Shown in pieces: positions 1 through 7,647 of a DNA stretch of 11,484 bases; within the stretch, counting starts at the first letter, position 1, and every line of letters starts with the position of its first letter. The DNA is from Candidatus Tayloriibacteriota bacterium. GTDB taxonomy: Bacteria; Patescibacteriota; Minisyncoccia; Phycocordibacterales; PALSA-1337. The notes beneath the pieces are model-generated. The model did no database searches. It was not told the origin of the DNA and saw nothing but the letters and a program-made list of their open reading frames with translations. The DNA lies in assembly GCA_025353045.1 (NCBI GenBank), contig JANXRK010000013.1:1-11484 (forward strand). The letters run 5' to 3'. The translations under genes were made by a program, and so were the position numbers.

Positions 1-530
1 CTGATGAGTTACTCCACTTTTTGCTTATGGTTTCAAGTAATGATGCAGCAGAAGCATTCGCCCAGTCTTCCGGCACATCTACAAGTACTAAGGTCTTTAT
101 GAAAGAAATGAATGGTTTTGCTGGAGAGATAGGTATGAGAAATACCCGTTTTCGTGATTCTTCAGGACTTAGTTATGAGAATGTCTCTAATGCACAGGAT
201 CTATTTGTTTTAGCAAAATATCTCTATATATCTGAACCGGATATTTTAAAGATTTCTAGTATAAAAGAATTTGATTTTGCTACGACAACTGAACATGGTT
301 TCCATCATCTTTCGAATATCAACCCTTTTTCTTCCTATGCTGAATTCATTGGTGGGAAGACAGGAAGAACGAGTGAGGCAAAAGAAGCTATGGTTTCTTT
401 ATTTAATAAAAAAGTAGGGAATAGTATATATCCAATAGCAGTCATTGTTCTTCGTTCTGATTTTGGAGAAAGAGAAATGAATACTGAAAAGCTCATCGGA
501 CTATTTACGGATAAAGTTTTGAAAAAATAG
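1..530 (+). CDS. D-alanyl-D-alanine carboxypeptidase, peptidase S11 family (3' part only)
   Basis: Penicillin-binding-protein-type DD-carboxypeptidase that trims the terminal D-Ala from peptidoglycan pentapeptides outside the membrane. The gene enters from the left edge: the frame is open from base 3 and reads DELLHFLLMVSSNDAAEAFA. This is the classic S11 block around the SxN motif (S-S-N at 33-41). The KTG motif follows in GGKTGRT (KTG at 357-365), and the protein ends about 55 residues later at TAG 528-530, so no long C-terminal PBP5-like domain is left. The SxxK nucleophile motif and the signal peptide must lie upstream of the window. The last 26 bases overlap the end of the convergent phosphorylase gene. 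The family assignment is firm from two of three catalytic motifs; the exact paralogue (DacA/DacF-like) cannot be told. Confidence 0.88.
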   Translation, partial: DELLHFLLMVSSNDAAEAFAQSSGTSTSTKVFMKEMNGFAGEIGMRNTRFRDSSGLSYENVSNAQDLFVLAKYLYISEPDILKISSIKEFDFATTTEHGFHHLSNINPFSSYAEFIGGKTGRTSEAKEAMVSLFNKKVGNSIYPIAVIVLRSDFGEREMNTEKLIGLFTDKVLKK

Positions 531-2079
531 GTAAATATAGTTTCTTTGCGTATTCTTCGAGCATTCTTTTTGTTGTGAATTGATCAAGGATAAGATTTCT
601 TGAATGTGTAATTCGTGCTTTCCATTTTTCTTTATCGTCATAATATTCCGGTACAATTTTTTGTTCCAAAATATCGAGGAGATTTTTTGTAATGTCTTTG
701 TCTTCTACGATCCAACCTGTATTTGAAATATCAACTTCATTTATCCAACCATCATTCGTACTGAGTGGTAATGCACCATTGAGGCAGGCTTTCATGCCAC
801 TTGTTCCGCAAGCTTCACAGCCTACAATCGGAGTGTTAAGCCAAATGTCACAACCAGAGGTCATCAGTTTGGCAATCTCTATATCGTAATTAGGAATAAA
901 AGTAACAATTCCTTTTAATTCGCCTTCAATTAAGTCAACAAATTTCTTGTATAAAGTACTTTCTTCTGTGTATGTCGGATTGATTGCGCTTGAAAAAACA
1001 ATAGCAAATTTCTTATTTTCTCTTGTTGCGAGTTCTTTAAGTTTTTTTACATCATTAAGTATTGCTAAAGGTTGTTTGTATTCAACAAATCTACGCGCCC
1101 AACCCAGAAGCAGCACGTCTTCATTAAAACTTTGGCCACATTTATTTTGAATATATTGAATTAATTTTCTTTTACTTTCTTTGTGACTGTAATATTTAAA
1201 AGTATCCCATCGCTCAAGGTAAATACCATTTGTGATACTTTCCGTCTCATATTTTTTCCAAAGCTCCGCTGCCATTTTTCCGTGTAGCTTACTTACCGCA
1301 TTTACTTTTGATGACATGTTTAGAGCTAGCTTTGTCATTGAAAATGCTTTTGTCCATTCATCAAAACCTAATTGAGCTAATTCATCTGAGAATAGGGATT
1401 TAATAGTATTTATATCAAACATCTCTTGACCAGTTGCGACAAGGGTGTGATTAGTAAAGACAATTCGTTTTTTTATGTTTTCAGTGGCTGTTGCAAAGCT
1501 TGTTTTGTTTTTTTTTATTTCATCTCCAATTAATTCAAATGATAAAAAGGCAGAATGACCTTCATTCATATGGTATACAGAAGGTTCAATTCCCAAAGCC
1601 TTTATGAGCTTAATTCCTCCAATACCTAGAATAATTTCTTGTTGCAATCTTTTATATCGATCTTCAACATATAAAGTGTCGGTTATGATCCAATAATCAG
1701 AACTATTTTCTTCTAATTGTGTATCAAGTAAATATAGATTTAATTTTCCCTTTTTCCAGGTCCAGGCTTGCACTTTAATTTTATTTTTACCAAAAGTCAC
1801 TGGGATTTTTAAAACACTACCATCTTTGTTTTTTACAAGAATTAAGCCAAGATCCTCAGGAGTTTTTCTCTCACGATTTAGTTCTAGCCCATGCTGATGT
1901 TCTTTGTGATAGAAAAGGCCAATAGCTACGGCAGGGAAGTTTTGATCAGCCATTTCCTGAATATAATCTCCAGCAAGTATTCCAAGTCCACCAGTATAAA
2001 GCGGAGTATGATCGAAAATGGCATACTCTGCGCAAAAATATGCTATTGGATTATTTTCAAATACTTTATAAGAATTCAT
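505..2079 (-). CDS. Short-form glycogen/alpha-glucan phosphorylase (GT35)
   Basis: Cytosolic phosphorylase that releases glucose-1-phosphate from alpha-1,4-glucan using PLP. At 524 aa it matches the short archaeal/Thermus-type subgroup rather than the roughly 800-aa classical enzyme, and it begins directly at the IAYFCAEYAIFDHTPLYTGG block, so the N-terminal DUF3417 region of longer relatives is absent. Visible motifs: GGLGILAGDY (30-39), MNEGHSAF with the substrate-site His (H175), THT-like NHT (210-212), LHGKMAAELW (265-274), phosphate-site RRFVEYK (R329, R330, K335), and EACGTSGMKACLNGA with the PLP lysine K430. All key residues are present, so activity is expected. It is the last gene of the glucan operon, 36 bp after the GH57 gene, with no clear Shine-Dalgarno. 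Its 3' end overlaps the convergent carboxypeptidase by 26 bp. Confidence 0.92.
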   Translation of the reverse strand: MNSYKVFENNPIAYFCAEYAIFDHTPLYTGGLGILAGDYIQEMADQNFPAVAIGLFYHKEHQHGLELNRERKTPEDLGLILVKNKDGSVLKIPVTFGKNKIKVQAWTWKKGKLNLYLLDTQLEENSSDYWIITDTLYVEDRYKRLQQEIILGIGGIKLIKALGIEPSVYHMNEGHSAFLSFELIGDEIKKNKTSFATATENIKKRIVFTNHTLVATGQEMFDINTIKSLFSDELAQLGFDEWTKAFSMTKLALNMSSKVNAVSKLHGKMAAELWKKYETESITNGIYLERWDTFKYYSHKESKRKLIQYIQNKCGQSFNEDVLLLGWARRFVEYKQPLAILNDVKKLKELATRENKKFAIVFSSAINPTYTEESTLYKKFVDLIEGELKGIVTFIPNYDIEIAKLMTSGCDIWLNTPIVGCEACGTSGMKACLNGALPLSTNDGWINEVDISNTGWIVEDKDITKNLLDILEQKIVPEYYDDKEKWKARITHSRNLILDQFTTKRMLEEYAKKLYLPIFSKLYP

Positions 2080-2115
2080 ATAAATTTCTAAAAACTAAAA
2101 CTACAAACAATGCCA

Positions 2116-3606
2116 CTAAGAACCTCGCTGTTCTGGTTGGCCACCTCGTAATCGTTTATATTTATCTTCATATTCGACGATCACTCGCTCAACCTCATCG
2201 TGCGGAATTTTTACTCGAACAAGGTCGATTGCATTCATGGTATCGTAAATATCCAGTTTGTTTTTGAGTTTAAAAATCGCGTCTCTCCAAAGTATTGCTT
2301 GTTCGTATTCGCCTTTTTTAGCCGCCTCTTTTTTTAATTTTTCCATCATGTCAAGAAAAGCATAGTAGACATTTTCTGATCCTTCCTTTTCGAGAGTTCT
2401 GTCTTTAAATGGTATGCGTAAAATACCTTGTTGTGCCTGCATCATTTGGCGGATTTTACCAGTTCTTTGCCAATTGAAGGCGGTTGTAATGATGTGTTCG
2501 TATAAATCTCTTCCTTTTTCTAATGCATCCCTGCTGACATCAGGAATGTAGCGCAATGTATCAAGAAGTCGAAAGGCACCATCCTCTATCATTTCCAAAC
2601 TCCACCAAGGTTTTGCAGAAGCCCACCAAAAGTGATCGGATGCTAAGGCAATATCCATCTTAGCTCGAACAAGATCGTATCGGCTATGCTTTTTATCCAT
2701 AGCGTATACTTCTCTGAGTACAAGATCGGTAAGTGCCCACTGGTATTTGTGGATACTATTTTCAGGGTCTGACCATGATAAAAATTGGCTACCATTATCG
2801 ATGTCGACCTTACTCGATGCCCAGGTGGCTTTTGTCGGGGTAATTTCTTTTGTATCTGAATAGTATTTTTCAATATCAGAAATTTGAATAAAATCAATGT
2901 TTTTTGTGGCAAAGACATCAAAAAGCATTTTCTCGAGTCCGGGGCGATGATGGCCAAACGTTTCTATATCCATAGCTGTGACGATGTAATTGTTAGATTT
3001 TATATTATCTTGCATTGCATTGAAAAGAGTTTCGCTTGATCGTACAACAGCACTCATAATGAGATTACTTAATCTTCTTTCGCGGAAGAATACATTTACA
3101 TTTGTACCTTTAATTTTATGAACTTTTGAATAATCTACATGCCCTACTTCACCTCCGCATGAAATTTCATCAAGAATAATCCATTTAAAGCCGAGTTTTT
3201 CTATAATTGGAGCAATTTTTTCATCATATGCCATTTCAGGTGCAAAAAAACCTTGTATAAGGACATTTTCTCCAAGATATTTTCTTAGGGTTTCGTTGTT
3301 GAGAGTGATTTGTCGGATAATCTCTTCTTCATTTAGAAATGGTAGTAAGGCATGATACTTTGCACATGATGTAAATTCAATACGTCCTTCCTCTGCCAAA
3401 GTTCGTAACTTTTTTAAAATATCTTTATGATTATATTTATCAAAGAGTTCAAGAAGAGCACCATTAACATTGAGTGTTAGACGAATGTGCTTATTCTTGA
3501 TAAGGCCATCAATGATGGGCCGATAACATTGCACGATTATAGATTCAAGAATATCAGGTTGCTGTTCCGCCGGCTGATACATATGTAAAAAATTTGCCCA
3601 TCTCAT
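2116..3606 (-). CDS. Glycoside hydrolase family 57 alpha-glucan enzyme (amylase, glucanotransferase or branching type)
   Basis: Retaining alpha-glucan enzyme, 496 aa from the ATG at 3606. The frame is open for 81 more codons upstream, but that stretch lies inside glgA; the chosen start reads MRWANFLHMYQP, sits 4 bp after the glgA stop and has an AGAGAG ribosome site 7 nt away, implying translational coupling. GH57 motifs in order: HMYQP (8-12, the HxHQP motif with Tyr for the second His), GRIEFTSCAKYHALLP (74-89), GFFAPEMAY with nucleophile E124, AMDIETFGHHR with general acid D213, and SDHFWWAS (323-330). The ETFG-H form recalls archaeal GH57 amylases, but specificity cannot be fixed. If it is a branching enzyme it would fill that gap in the operon. 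Residues about 416-455 look like a UVR coiled-coil motif (KKGEYEQAILWRDAIFKLK), unusual here. Confidence 0.88.
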   Translation of the reverse strand: MRWANFLHMYQPAEQQPDILESIIVQCYRPIIDGLIKNKHIRLTLNVNGALLELFDKYNHKDILKKLRTLAEEGRIEFTSCAKYHALLPFLNEEEIIRQITLNNETLRKYLGENVLIQGFFAPEMAYDEKIAPIIEKLGFKWIILDEISCGGEVGHVDYSKVHKIKGTNVNVFFRERRLSNLIMSAVVRSSETLFNAMQDNIKSNNYIVTAMDIETFGHHRPGLEKMLFDVFATKNIDFIQISDIEKYYSDTKEITPTKATWASSKVDIDNGSQFLSWSDPENSIHKYQWALTDLVLREVYAMDKKHSRYDLVRAKMDIALASDHFWWASAKPWWSLEMIEDGAFRLLDTLRYIPDVSRDALEKGRDLYEHIITTAFNWQRTGKIRQMMQAQQGILRIPFKDRTLEKEGSENVYYAFLDMMEKLKKEAAKKGEYEQAILWRDAIFKLKNKLDIYDTMNAIDLVRVKIPHDEVERVIVEYEDKYKRLRGGQPEQRGS

Positions 3607-3610
3607 AGTT

Positions 3611-5137
3611 TTACTCTCTTGATTCCTTATTAAAATTAATAGCTTTTTTGAAAAGATCAATATATTCCTTAGCCGACTTAGTCCATGAAAAGTTCGTAGA
3701 CATGGCTCGCTTCTGTATTCCTCTCCAATTATCTTTGTATTTAAATGTTTCAATTGCTTGGACCATTGTTCCAAAGAGTGCGTATTTATCGTATTTGTCA
3801 AAGATAAAGCCCGTTCCCGTCTTTGTAAGTGGTGAGTACTGTTCAACACTATCTGCTAAGCCACCAGTTTTACGAACTAATGGTAGGGCACCGTATCGCA
3901 TTGCCTCCATTTGTACGAGACCGCATGGTTCAAACCGTGATGGCACTAATATAATGTCTGCACCAGAATAAATATTGTGTGGTAGTGCACGATCAAATGA
4001 TAGATGCGTTGCAACTTGGTTATATTTTTTGTCCAAATCTCCAAAAAATGAAAGGAATCGTGAATCACCTGTACCCAAAACTATAAATTGAAATTTATAG
4101 TTATTAAGTAGAGGTTCAATTGTTTCTAATAAAAGGTCAAGACCTTTTTGTTCACTTAATCTTGAGACGATAGCAAAAATTGGCACATCGGGATTTTCTT
4201 CTAAATTGAATTTCTTTTGAAGGAATCGTTTGTTCTTATCTCGCGCACTAAGATCTTTTTGAGTATATTTAAATTCGACATGTGGATTATGTGCCGGATC
4301 GTTCGAGGTGTAATCGATACCATTGAGTATACCAAAGATCCTTGATCGACGTTCTTGAAGAATGGTGTCGAGTAGCTCTCCAAATTCTGACGTCATAATT
4401 TCCTGTGCATATGTTGGAGATACTGTATTGATTACATCTGCGTAACGAATCGCTCTTCTCATAAAATTTGTCTTCAAAAGACGAGGGTCACTGAGGGTGG
4501 GAATTGTTGATTGACCATCATCAAAATCAAGTTCATTAATATGATGATGGTCAAACATTCCTTGATAGTGTAGATTATGAATTGAAAAAACCGTAGCTAT
4601 TTTTGAAATAATGGGGTCATGAGCATATTCAGTTTTAATAAGATTTGGAATCAATCCCCCTTGCCAATCTGATGCTACGATAACATCTGGAACCCAGTCA
4701 TTTTTTTTGATGAATTCCAATGCCCCTCGACAAAGTACTGACCATCTTGCTGCATCGTCATCATATCCATAAACACTTCCTCGTTGTTCAAAATATTCTT
4801 GATTTTCAAGAAAATAGTTGGTTAGGGGTTCTCCAGGATTTTGTTCTAAAATTTTTACGTTGCAAATAATAGATCGATCGCCATTTTCAGTCTTATCATT
4901 TATCGATAAACCTTCAACATGGCTTTGGAATTTGTATTTATCTGCAGGAATCGAAGAGTATTTCGGTATAATAACTCTGGCATCTTGATCCAATTCCTGT
5001 AAGGCTTTTGGTAGGGCATACATCACTTCACCGAGTCCACCAACTTTTATAAAAGGAAAGGCCTCAGTAGCCACGAAGAGTATTTTTAATCCTCTTTCCC
5101 GTTTCATAAACCTCATAAGGGGCATTTTAGGGGTCAT
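3611..5137 (-). CDS. glgA: Glycogen synthase, GT5 family
   Basis: Transfers glucose from a nucleotide-glucose donor (normally ADP-glucose) to the end of an alpha-1,4-glucan. The two Rossmann-like GT-B halves are clear: ILFVATEAFPFIKVGGLGEV with the donor-binding KVGGLG (31-36), FSIHNLHYQG with the active-site His (H187), RLSEQKG (326-332, with R326 and K331), and RFEPCGLVQMEAMRYG with catalytic E403, then the KTGGLADSV loop (423-431). The 508 aa length fits the family (about 480-500) once the N-terminus is considered. Start choice is uncertain: ATGs at 5137, 5125, 5116 and 5107 are in frame, and family members usually start at the MKRERGLKILF-like position (5107). A TATAAT at 5148-5153 and the 16-bp gap after the isomerase gene make 5137 possible. 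No GlgC-like donor-making gene is present in the window. Confidence 0.93.
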   Translation of the reverse strand: MTPKMPLMRFMKRERGLKILFVATEAFPFIKVGGLGEVMYALPKALQELDQDARVIIPKYSSIPADKYKFQSHVEGLSINDKTENGDRSIICNVKILEQNPGEPLTNYFLENQEYFEQRGSVYGYDDDAARWSVLCRGALEFIKKNDWVPDVIVASDWQGGLIPNLIKTEYAHDPIISKIATVFSIHNLHYQGMFDHHHINELDFDDGQSTIPTLSDPRLLKTNFMRRAIRYADVINTVSPTYAQEIMTSEFGELLDTILQERRSRIFGILNGIDYTSNDPAHNPHVEFKYTQKDLSARDKNKRFLQKKFNLEENPDVPIFAIVSRLSEQKGLDLLLETIEPLLNNYKFQFIVLGTGDSRFLSFFGDLDKKYNQVATHLSFDRALPHNIYSGADIILVPSRFEPCGLVQMEAMRYGALPLVRKTGGLADSVEQYSPLTKTGTGFIFDKYDKYALFGTMVQAIETFKYKDNWRGIQKRAMSTNFSWTKSAKEYIDLFKKAINFNKESRE

Positions 5138-5153
5138 AAGAAATATAATTATA

Positions 5154-5702
5154 TCACATTACACTAATTTCAGGTACATTTTTATAGTTTGGATTTTTGA
5201 CAAAATAGGGCTTTCCGTCTTTTTCTATAACATAATATGCAAATCCTCTCATCATTCTAACAGATTCATAATCAGCGTGGCTAGGTAAGCTCACAGGATC
5301 TCTACCAGTAAAATCAACAGGACTATCATCAGATGTTACAAGCCACGTTTTCCCAGTGTTTAATGCTAAATGCCCAGTATTTCTTGGAATATGGACCCTA
5401 TCTCCCGTTTGGACAAAAATTGCTTTAAAATTTTCAACACTGTTATCTACAATAGGACTTTGCATTAAAATAATTCCTTCACCAGCGATAATGTGATAAT
5501 TTTCTTCTAAATTTCCTATATGATAATGGCCATATGCCTTTACGTATTCTCCACCAACTGTTCCACTTTCCCATACAGTTATATTTTTTTTATTACTACC
5601 GCCACGAATCATATAATAGTGAACATCGGGTCCTGGAGAATTGGGATTCATAAGGACTTCTTTCATTTTTTCTTTTGTTCTTTCTGCAAATGGTTTTATC
5701 AT
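5154..5702 (-). CDS. pgiA: Cupin-type glucose-6-phosphate isomerase (archaeal-type PGI)
   Basis: Metal-dependent isomerase that interconverts glucose-6-phosphate and fructose-6-phosphate, unrelated to the large classical PGI. The 182-aa protein has the cupin metal site: GHYH (H59, H61), the Glu of LEENY (E67) and the later His in IPRNTGHLALNTG (H111). The double-stranded beta-helix signature GEG...GDRVHIPRNTGH matches the family known from Pyrococcus, Thermococcus and some bacteria. It is the second gene of the operon, starting 7 bp after the HAD gene and ending 16 bp before glgA. This places hexose-phosphate isomerisation beside glucan storage and ties storage to glycolysis. No Shine-Dalgarno is visible before the ATG. 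Its UGA stop supports the standard code in this organism. A general cupin is the alternative, but the metal-site spacing favours the isomerase. Confidence 0.86.
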   Translation of the reverse strand: MIKPFAERTKEKMKEVLMNPNSPGPDVHYYMIRGGSNKKNITVWESGTVGGEYVKAYGHYHIGNLEENYHIIAGEGIILMQSPIVDNSVENFKAIFVQTGDRVHIPRNTGHLALNTGKTWLVTSDDSPVDFTGRDPVSLPSHADYESVRMMRGFAYYVIEKDGKPYFVKNPNYKNVPEISVM

Positions 5703-5709
5703 TTTTTAT

Positions 5710-6453
5710 TTACGTAAGCATTTCTTTAATGATTTTTTTTGTCTCTTCTGGATTTTTAACAGAAATTACTTTTATTCCAGTAGATAGTACAGGATTATCA
5801 TTTCCACCAGCAAAAAGAGAATCTCCGATAAATGTTATTTTTTCTAATGGGACTTTGATATATTCTACCATTTTTCTAATTCCGTACGCCTTATCGCGTC
5901 CTTTTTCTGTCACATCAATAGAAGTCGTTCCAGCAATACCCATTTCGAATTCTGGGAGTTTCTTTTCAAGTAGTTTTTTAATTTCGCTTCGCTTTGCATT
6001 GTCTGGATCCCAAGCTTCTTTGTCGGCAAGAGCTGCTTTTTGGCCAAGACCTGAAAAAGTTATTGCTGATTCCCGATCCTCAACCAATTCACCTACAATG
6101 TTACTTTTATCAAAATGTATTTCCTTTAATACTTGATCAAAAGCGTCCATAATTTTTATTTTATCTTTTGGATCCAAAGTCTCCTGATAGATTTGCTGCC
6201 AGCGTCCTTCTTCTTTAATCCAGGCATAATAAGCTGTACCATCTGTAGGGAAAAGATGGAGATTGGGGAAATTTGTATCTAGTTTGAGGTTAAAAAGTAA
6301 CTCTTTTTCTATTTGTTTAAAACTTCCTCCTGAAATAACTGCAACTTTTTTTACCTCGAGAAACTTTTCGAAAAGATCTGACATCTCTTCGTCGATAACG
6401 GTCTTACTTATTGCTAAAGTATTATCAAGATCAAAGACTATCAAATCGTTCAT
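5710..6453 (-). CDS. HAD-IIB phosphatase/phosphomutase resembling eukaryotic phosphomannomutase
   Basis: HAD-superfamily protein of 247 aa. Motif I is VFDLDNTLA (nucleophile D8, acid/base D10), motif II is VISGGS (39-44), the lysine motif lies in KGRDKAYGI (184-192) and motif IV is FIGDSLFAGGND (208-219). The cap region reads EDRESAITFSGLGQ (125-138), WDPDNAKR (148-155) and GTTSIDVTEKG (175-185), which closely follows the order and wording of eukaryotic phosphomannomutases (PF03332), where the arginines bind the sugar phosphate. That family works on mannose-1-P and also glucose-1-P. Position at the head of the glucan operon suggests it may interconvert glucose-1-P and glucose-6-P (inference); a sugar-phosphate phosphatase remains possible. 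The ATG sits 6 nt after a TATAAT box, predicting a leaderless operon transcript. Confidence 0.8.
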   Translation of the reverse strand: MNDLIVFDLDNTLAISKTVIDEEMSDLFEKFLEVKKVAVISGGSFKQIEKELLFNLKLDTNFPNLHLFPTDGTAYYAWIKEEGRWQQIYQETLDPKDKIKIMDAFDQVLKEIHFDKSNIVGELVEDRESAITFSGLGQKAALADKEAWDPDNAKRSEIKKLLEKKLPEFEMGIAGTTSIDVTEKGRDKAYGIRKMVEYIKVPLEKITFIGDSLFAGGNDNPVLSTGIKVISVKNPEETKKIIKEMLT

Positions 6454-6459
6454 AGCTTT

Positions 6460-6487
6460 ATTATAGCATCTGTATTTTTATTGGCTA
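6460..6487 (-). promoter_or_regulatory. Predicted promoter of the glucan operon (leaderless)
   Basis: On the minus strand a perfect TATAAT (6460-6465) lies 6 nt before the ATG at 6453. A weak -35-like TAGCCA (6482-6487, four of six matches to TTGACA) sits 16 nt upstream. With normal spacing, transcription would start at or within a base of the A of the ATG, leaving no room for a ribosome site. The whole 6453-505 operon has gaps of 4-36 bp, so this is its most likely main promoter. Confidence 0.55.
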
Positions 6488-6492
6488 AGGAG
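6487..6492 (+). promoter_or_regulatory. Shine-Dalgarno AAGGAG for the serine hydrolase
   Basis: AAGGAG stands 4 nt before the ATG at 6497 and is the strongest ribosome site in the window. It shows that the organism does use Shine-Dalgarno starts, in contrast with the leaderless-looking genes. A second in-frame ATG at 6512 is a possible alternative, but it is further from this site. Confidence 0.55.
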
Positions 6493-6496
6493 TATA

Positions 6497-7486
6497 ATGT
6501 CCTTATTCTTTATGCAAACTATTAGATACCTATCTTTAGCCACTCTCGTTCTTATTTTGGTTTTTTTTGCAGGCTGGTATGGAAGAATGTTCTATACTTC
6601 TGTTCAACCAAGTAGATTGCTTGAGGTGCGAGAAAATTCAACGAAATATCATTATATTAACCCACTTCTTCTTGTTGATTTTTCAAGAGAAGCGCCGGAA
6701 TATCTTTATCTTGAGGAAGATATAAAAAAATATATTTCAAATCTTTCTAAAGGTACTGCAGATTCTGTATCTGTTTATTTTAGAAATTTGAATTCTGGAA
6801 AATGGGTTGGTATCAATCAAGACGTTGTCTATGACCCATCGAGTATGCTTAAGGTGGCGGTGATGATGGGGTATCTCAAAGAAGCAGATTCAAATCCAAG
6901 TCTTCTTTTGAAAAAAATCCAATACACTCCAAAGAATGATTCGGGTCAAAATTATAAGCCGGAACATCCTTTGGCTCCAGGTATGTATACTGCACGAGAT
7001 TTGATTGAGGCCATGATAATCCAATCTGATAACGACGCATTGGAATCACTCTATAATAATAATAGACCTGCTTTTATTAATGTTTTAAAAACATTAGAAA
7101 TTCCTCCACCTGCGACCGGTGATACTCTTGATTTTCTTTCACCTAAAATGTATTCAGCGATCTTTAGAACGCTTTACAGTTCAACATATTTACCGAGAGT
7201 GGTGTCAGAACAAGTGCTTCAACTTTTAACTTATACAACATTCACAAAAGGCCTTGTTGATGGCGTGCCGGAGAAAACTATTATCGCACATAAGTTTGGA
7301 GAACATACAACATTAAAAGATGGGCAATTTGTATCGCGAGAACTTCATGATTGTGGAATTATCTATTATCCAAATAATCCATATTTACTCTGTGTTATGA
7401 CAAAAGGTAAGGACTTTACCTCACTCGAATCTGTCATTTCTTCGATTTCAAAGATTGTGTATAACGGTGTGAAAAATGGTCAGTAA
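6497..7486 (+). CDS. Membrane-anchored serine hydrolase with class A beta-lactamase fold
   Basis: 329-aa protein with an N-terminal hydrophobic segment (about residues 8-27) followed by an Arg, so it is probably anchored with the catalytic domain outside. The penicilloyl-serine transferase motifs are all present: SxxK as S116-M-L-K119 (DPSSMLKVAVMM), SDN at 177-179 (IIQSDNDAL), and KxG as K266-F-G (AHKFGEH), where the usual T is replaced by F. I see no ExxLN-type motif holding the deacylating Glu166 of true class A beta-lactamases, so resistance activity is doubtful. A peptidoglycan-related carboxypeptidase, endopeptidase or esterase role is more likely. It is transcribed divergently from the glucan operon across 43 bp, and its last 7 bp overlap the convergent small membrane-protein gene. 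Confidence 0.82.
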   Translation: MSLFFMQTIRYLSLATLVLILVFFAGWYGRMFYTSVQPSRLLEVRENSTKYHYINPLLLVDFSREAPEYLYLEEDIKKYISNLSKGTADSVSVYFRNLNSGKWVGINQDVVYDPSSMLKVAVMMGYLKEADSNPSLLLKKIQYTPKNDSGQNYKPEHPLAPGMYTARDLIEAMIIQSDNDALESLYNNNRPAFINVLKTLEIPPPATGDTLDFLSPKMYSAIFRTLYSSTYLPRVVSEQVLQLLTYTTFTKGLVDGVPEKTIIAHKFGEHTTLKDGQFVSRELHDCGIIYYPNNPYLLCVMTKGKDFTSLESVISSISKIVYNGVKNGQ

Positions 7487-7647
7487 TTTGCTATTTTAAA
7501 TCCTACATAAATTCCAGCAAAACCACCAACTGCAGTCAGGATTATTGAACTAAAAGATAAAAAACTATCGCCCCACAACGTCGGAATATAACTACCAATT
7601 GCAGAGCCTACTGACATACCAATCCATATAAGTGATTTTGAATTCAT
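7480..7647 (-). CDS. Small glycine-rich two-helix membrane protein (55 aa)
   Basis: A 55-residue reading frame beginning MNSKSLIWIGMSVGSAIG and ending FAGIYVGFKIANY. It has two hydrophobic segments (about 5-22 and 32-50) rich in small residues (GMSVGSAIGSY, AVGGFAGIYVGF), the pattern of tightly packed helix hairpins, with a Pro and a short loop PTLWGDSF between them. Its ATG overlaps the stop of the upstream gene as ATGA (7644-7647), a strong sign of translational coupling, and its UGA stop overlaps the end of the convergent serine hydrolase by 7 bp. It fills an otherwise empty gap exactly. Function unknown; it resembles small membrane proteins seen widely in bacteria, but I cannot name a family. 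Confidence 0.72.
   Translation of the reverse strand: MNSKSLIWIGMSVGSAIGSYIPTLWGDSFLSFSSIILTAVGGFAGIYVGFKIANY

Noticed and set aside
1075..1105. Gln after YK in the phosphorylase RRFVEYKQ motif, where relatives have Arg
   Set aside because: The residues matching the rabbit phosphate site (K568, R569, K574) correspond to R329, R330 and K335, which are conserved; the changed position is not a known contact.
505..2079. Genetic code 25 (UGA = Gly) for the whole organism, suggested by the lycopene-cyclase gene
   Set aside because: UGA terminates the isomerase, both small membrane proteins, the OmdA, 149-aa and 167-aa genes, and the long operon genes contain no in-frame UGA.
3607..3849. Upstream extension of the GH57 gene by 81 codons
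   Set aside because: This stretch lies inside glgA in another frame; GH57 homology and the ribosome site both place the start at 3606.
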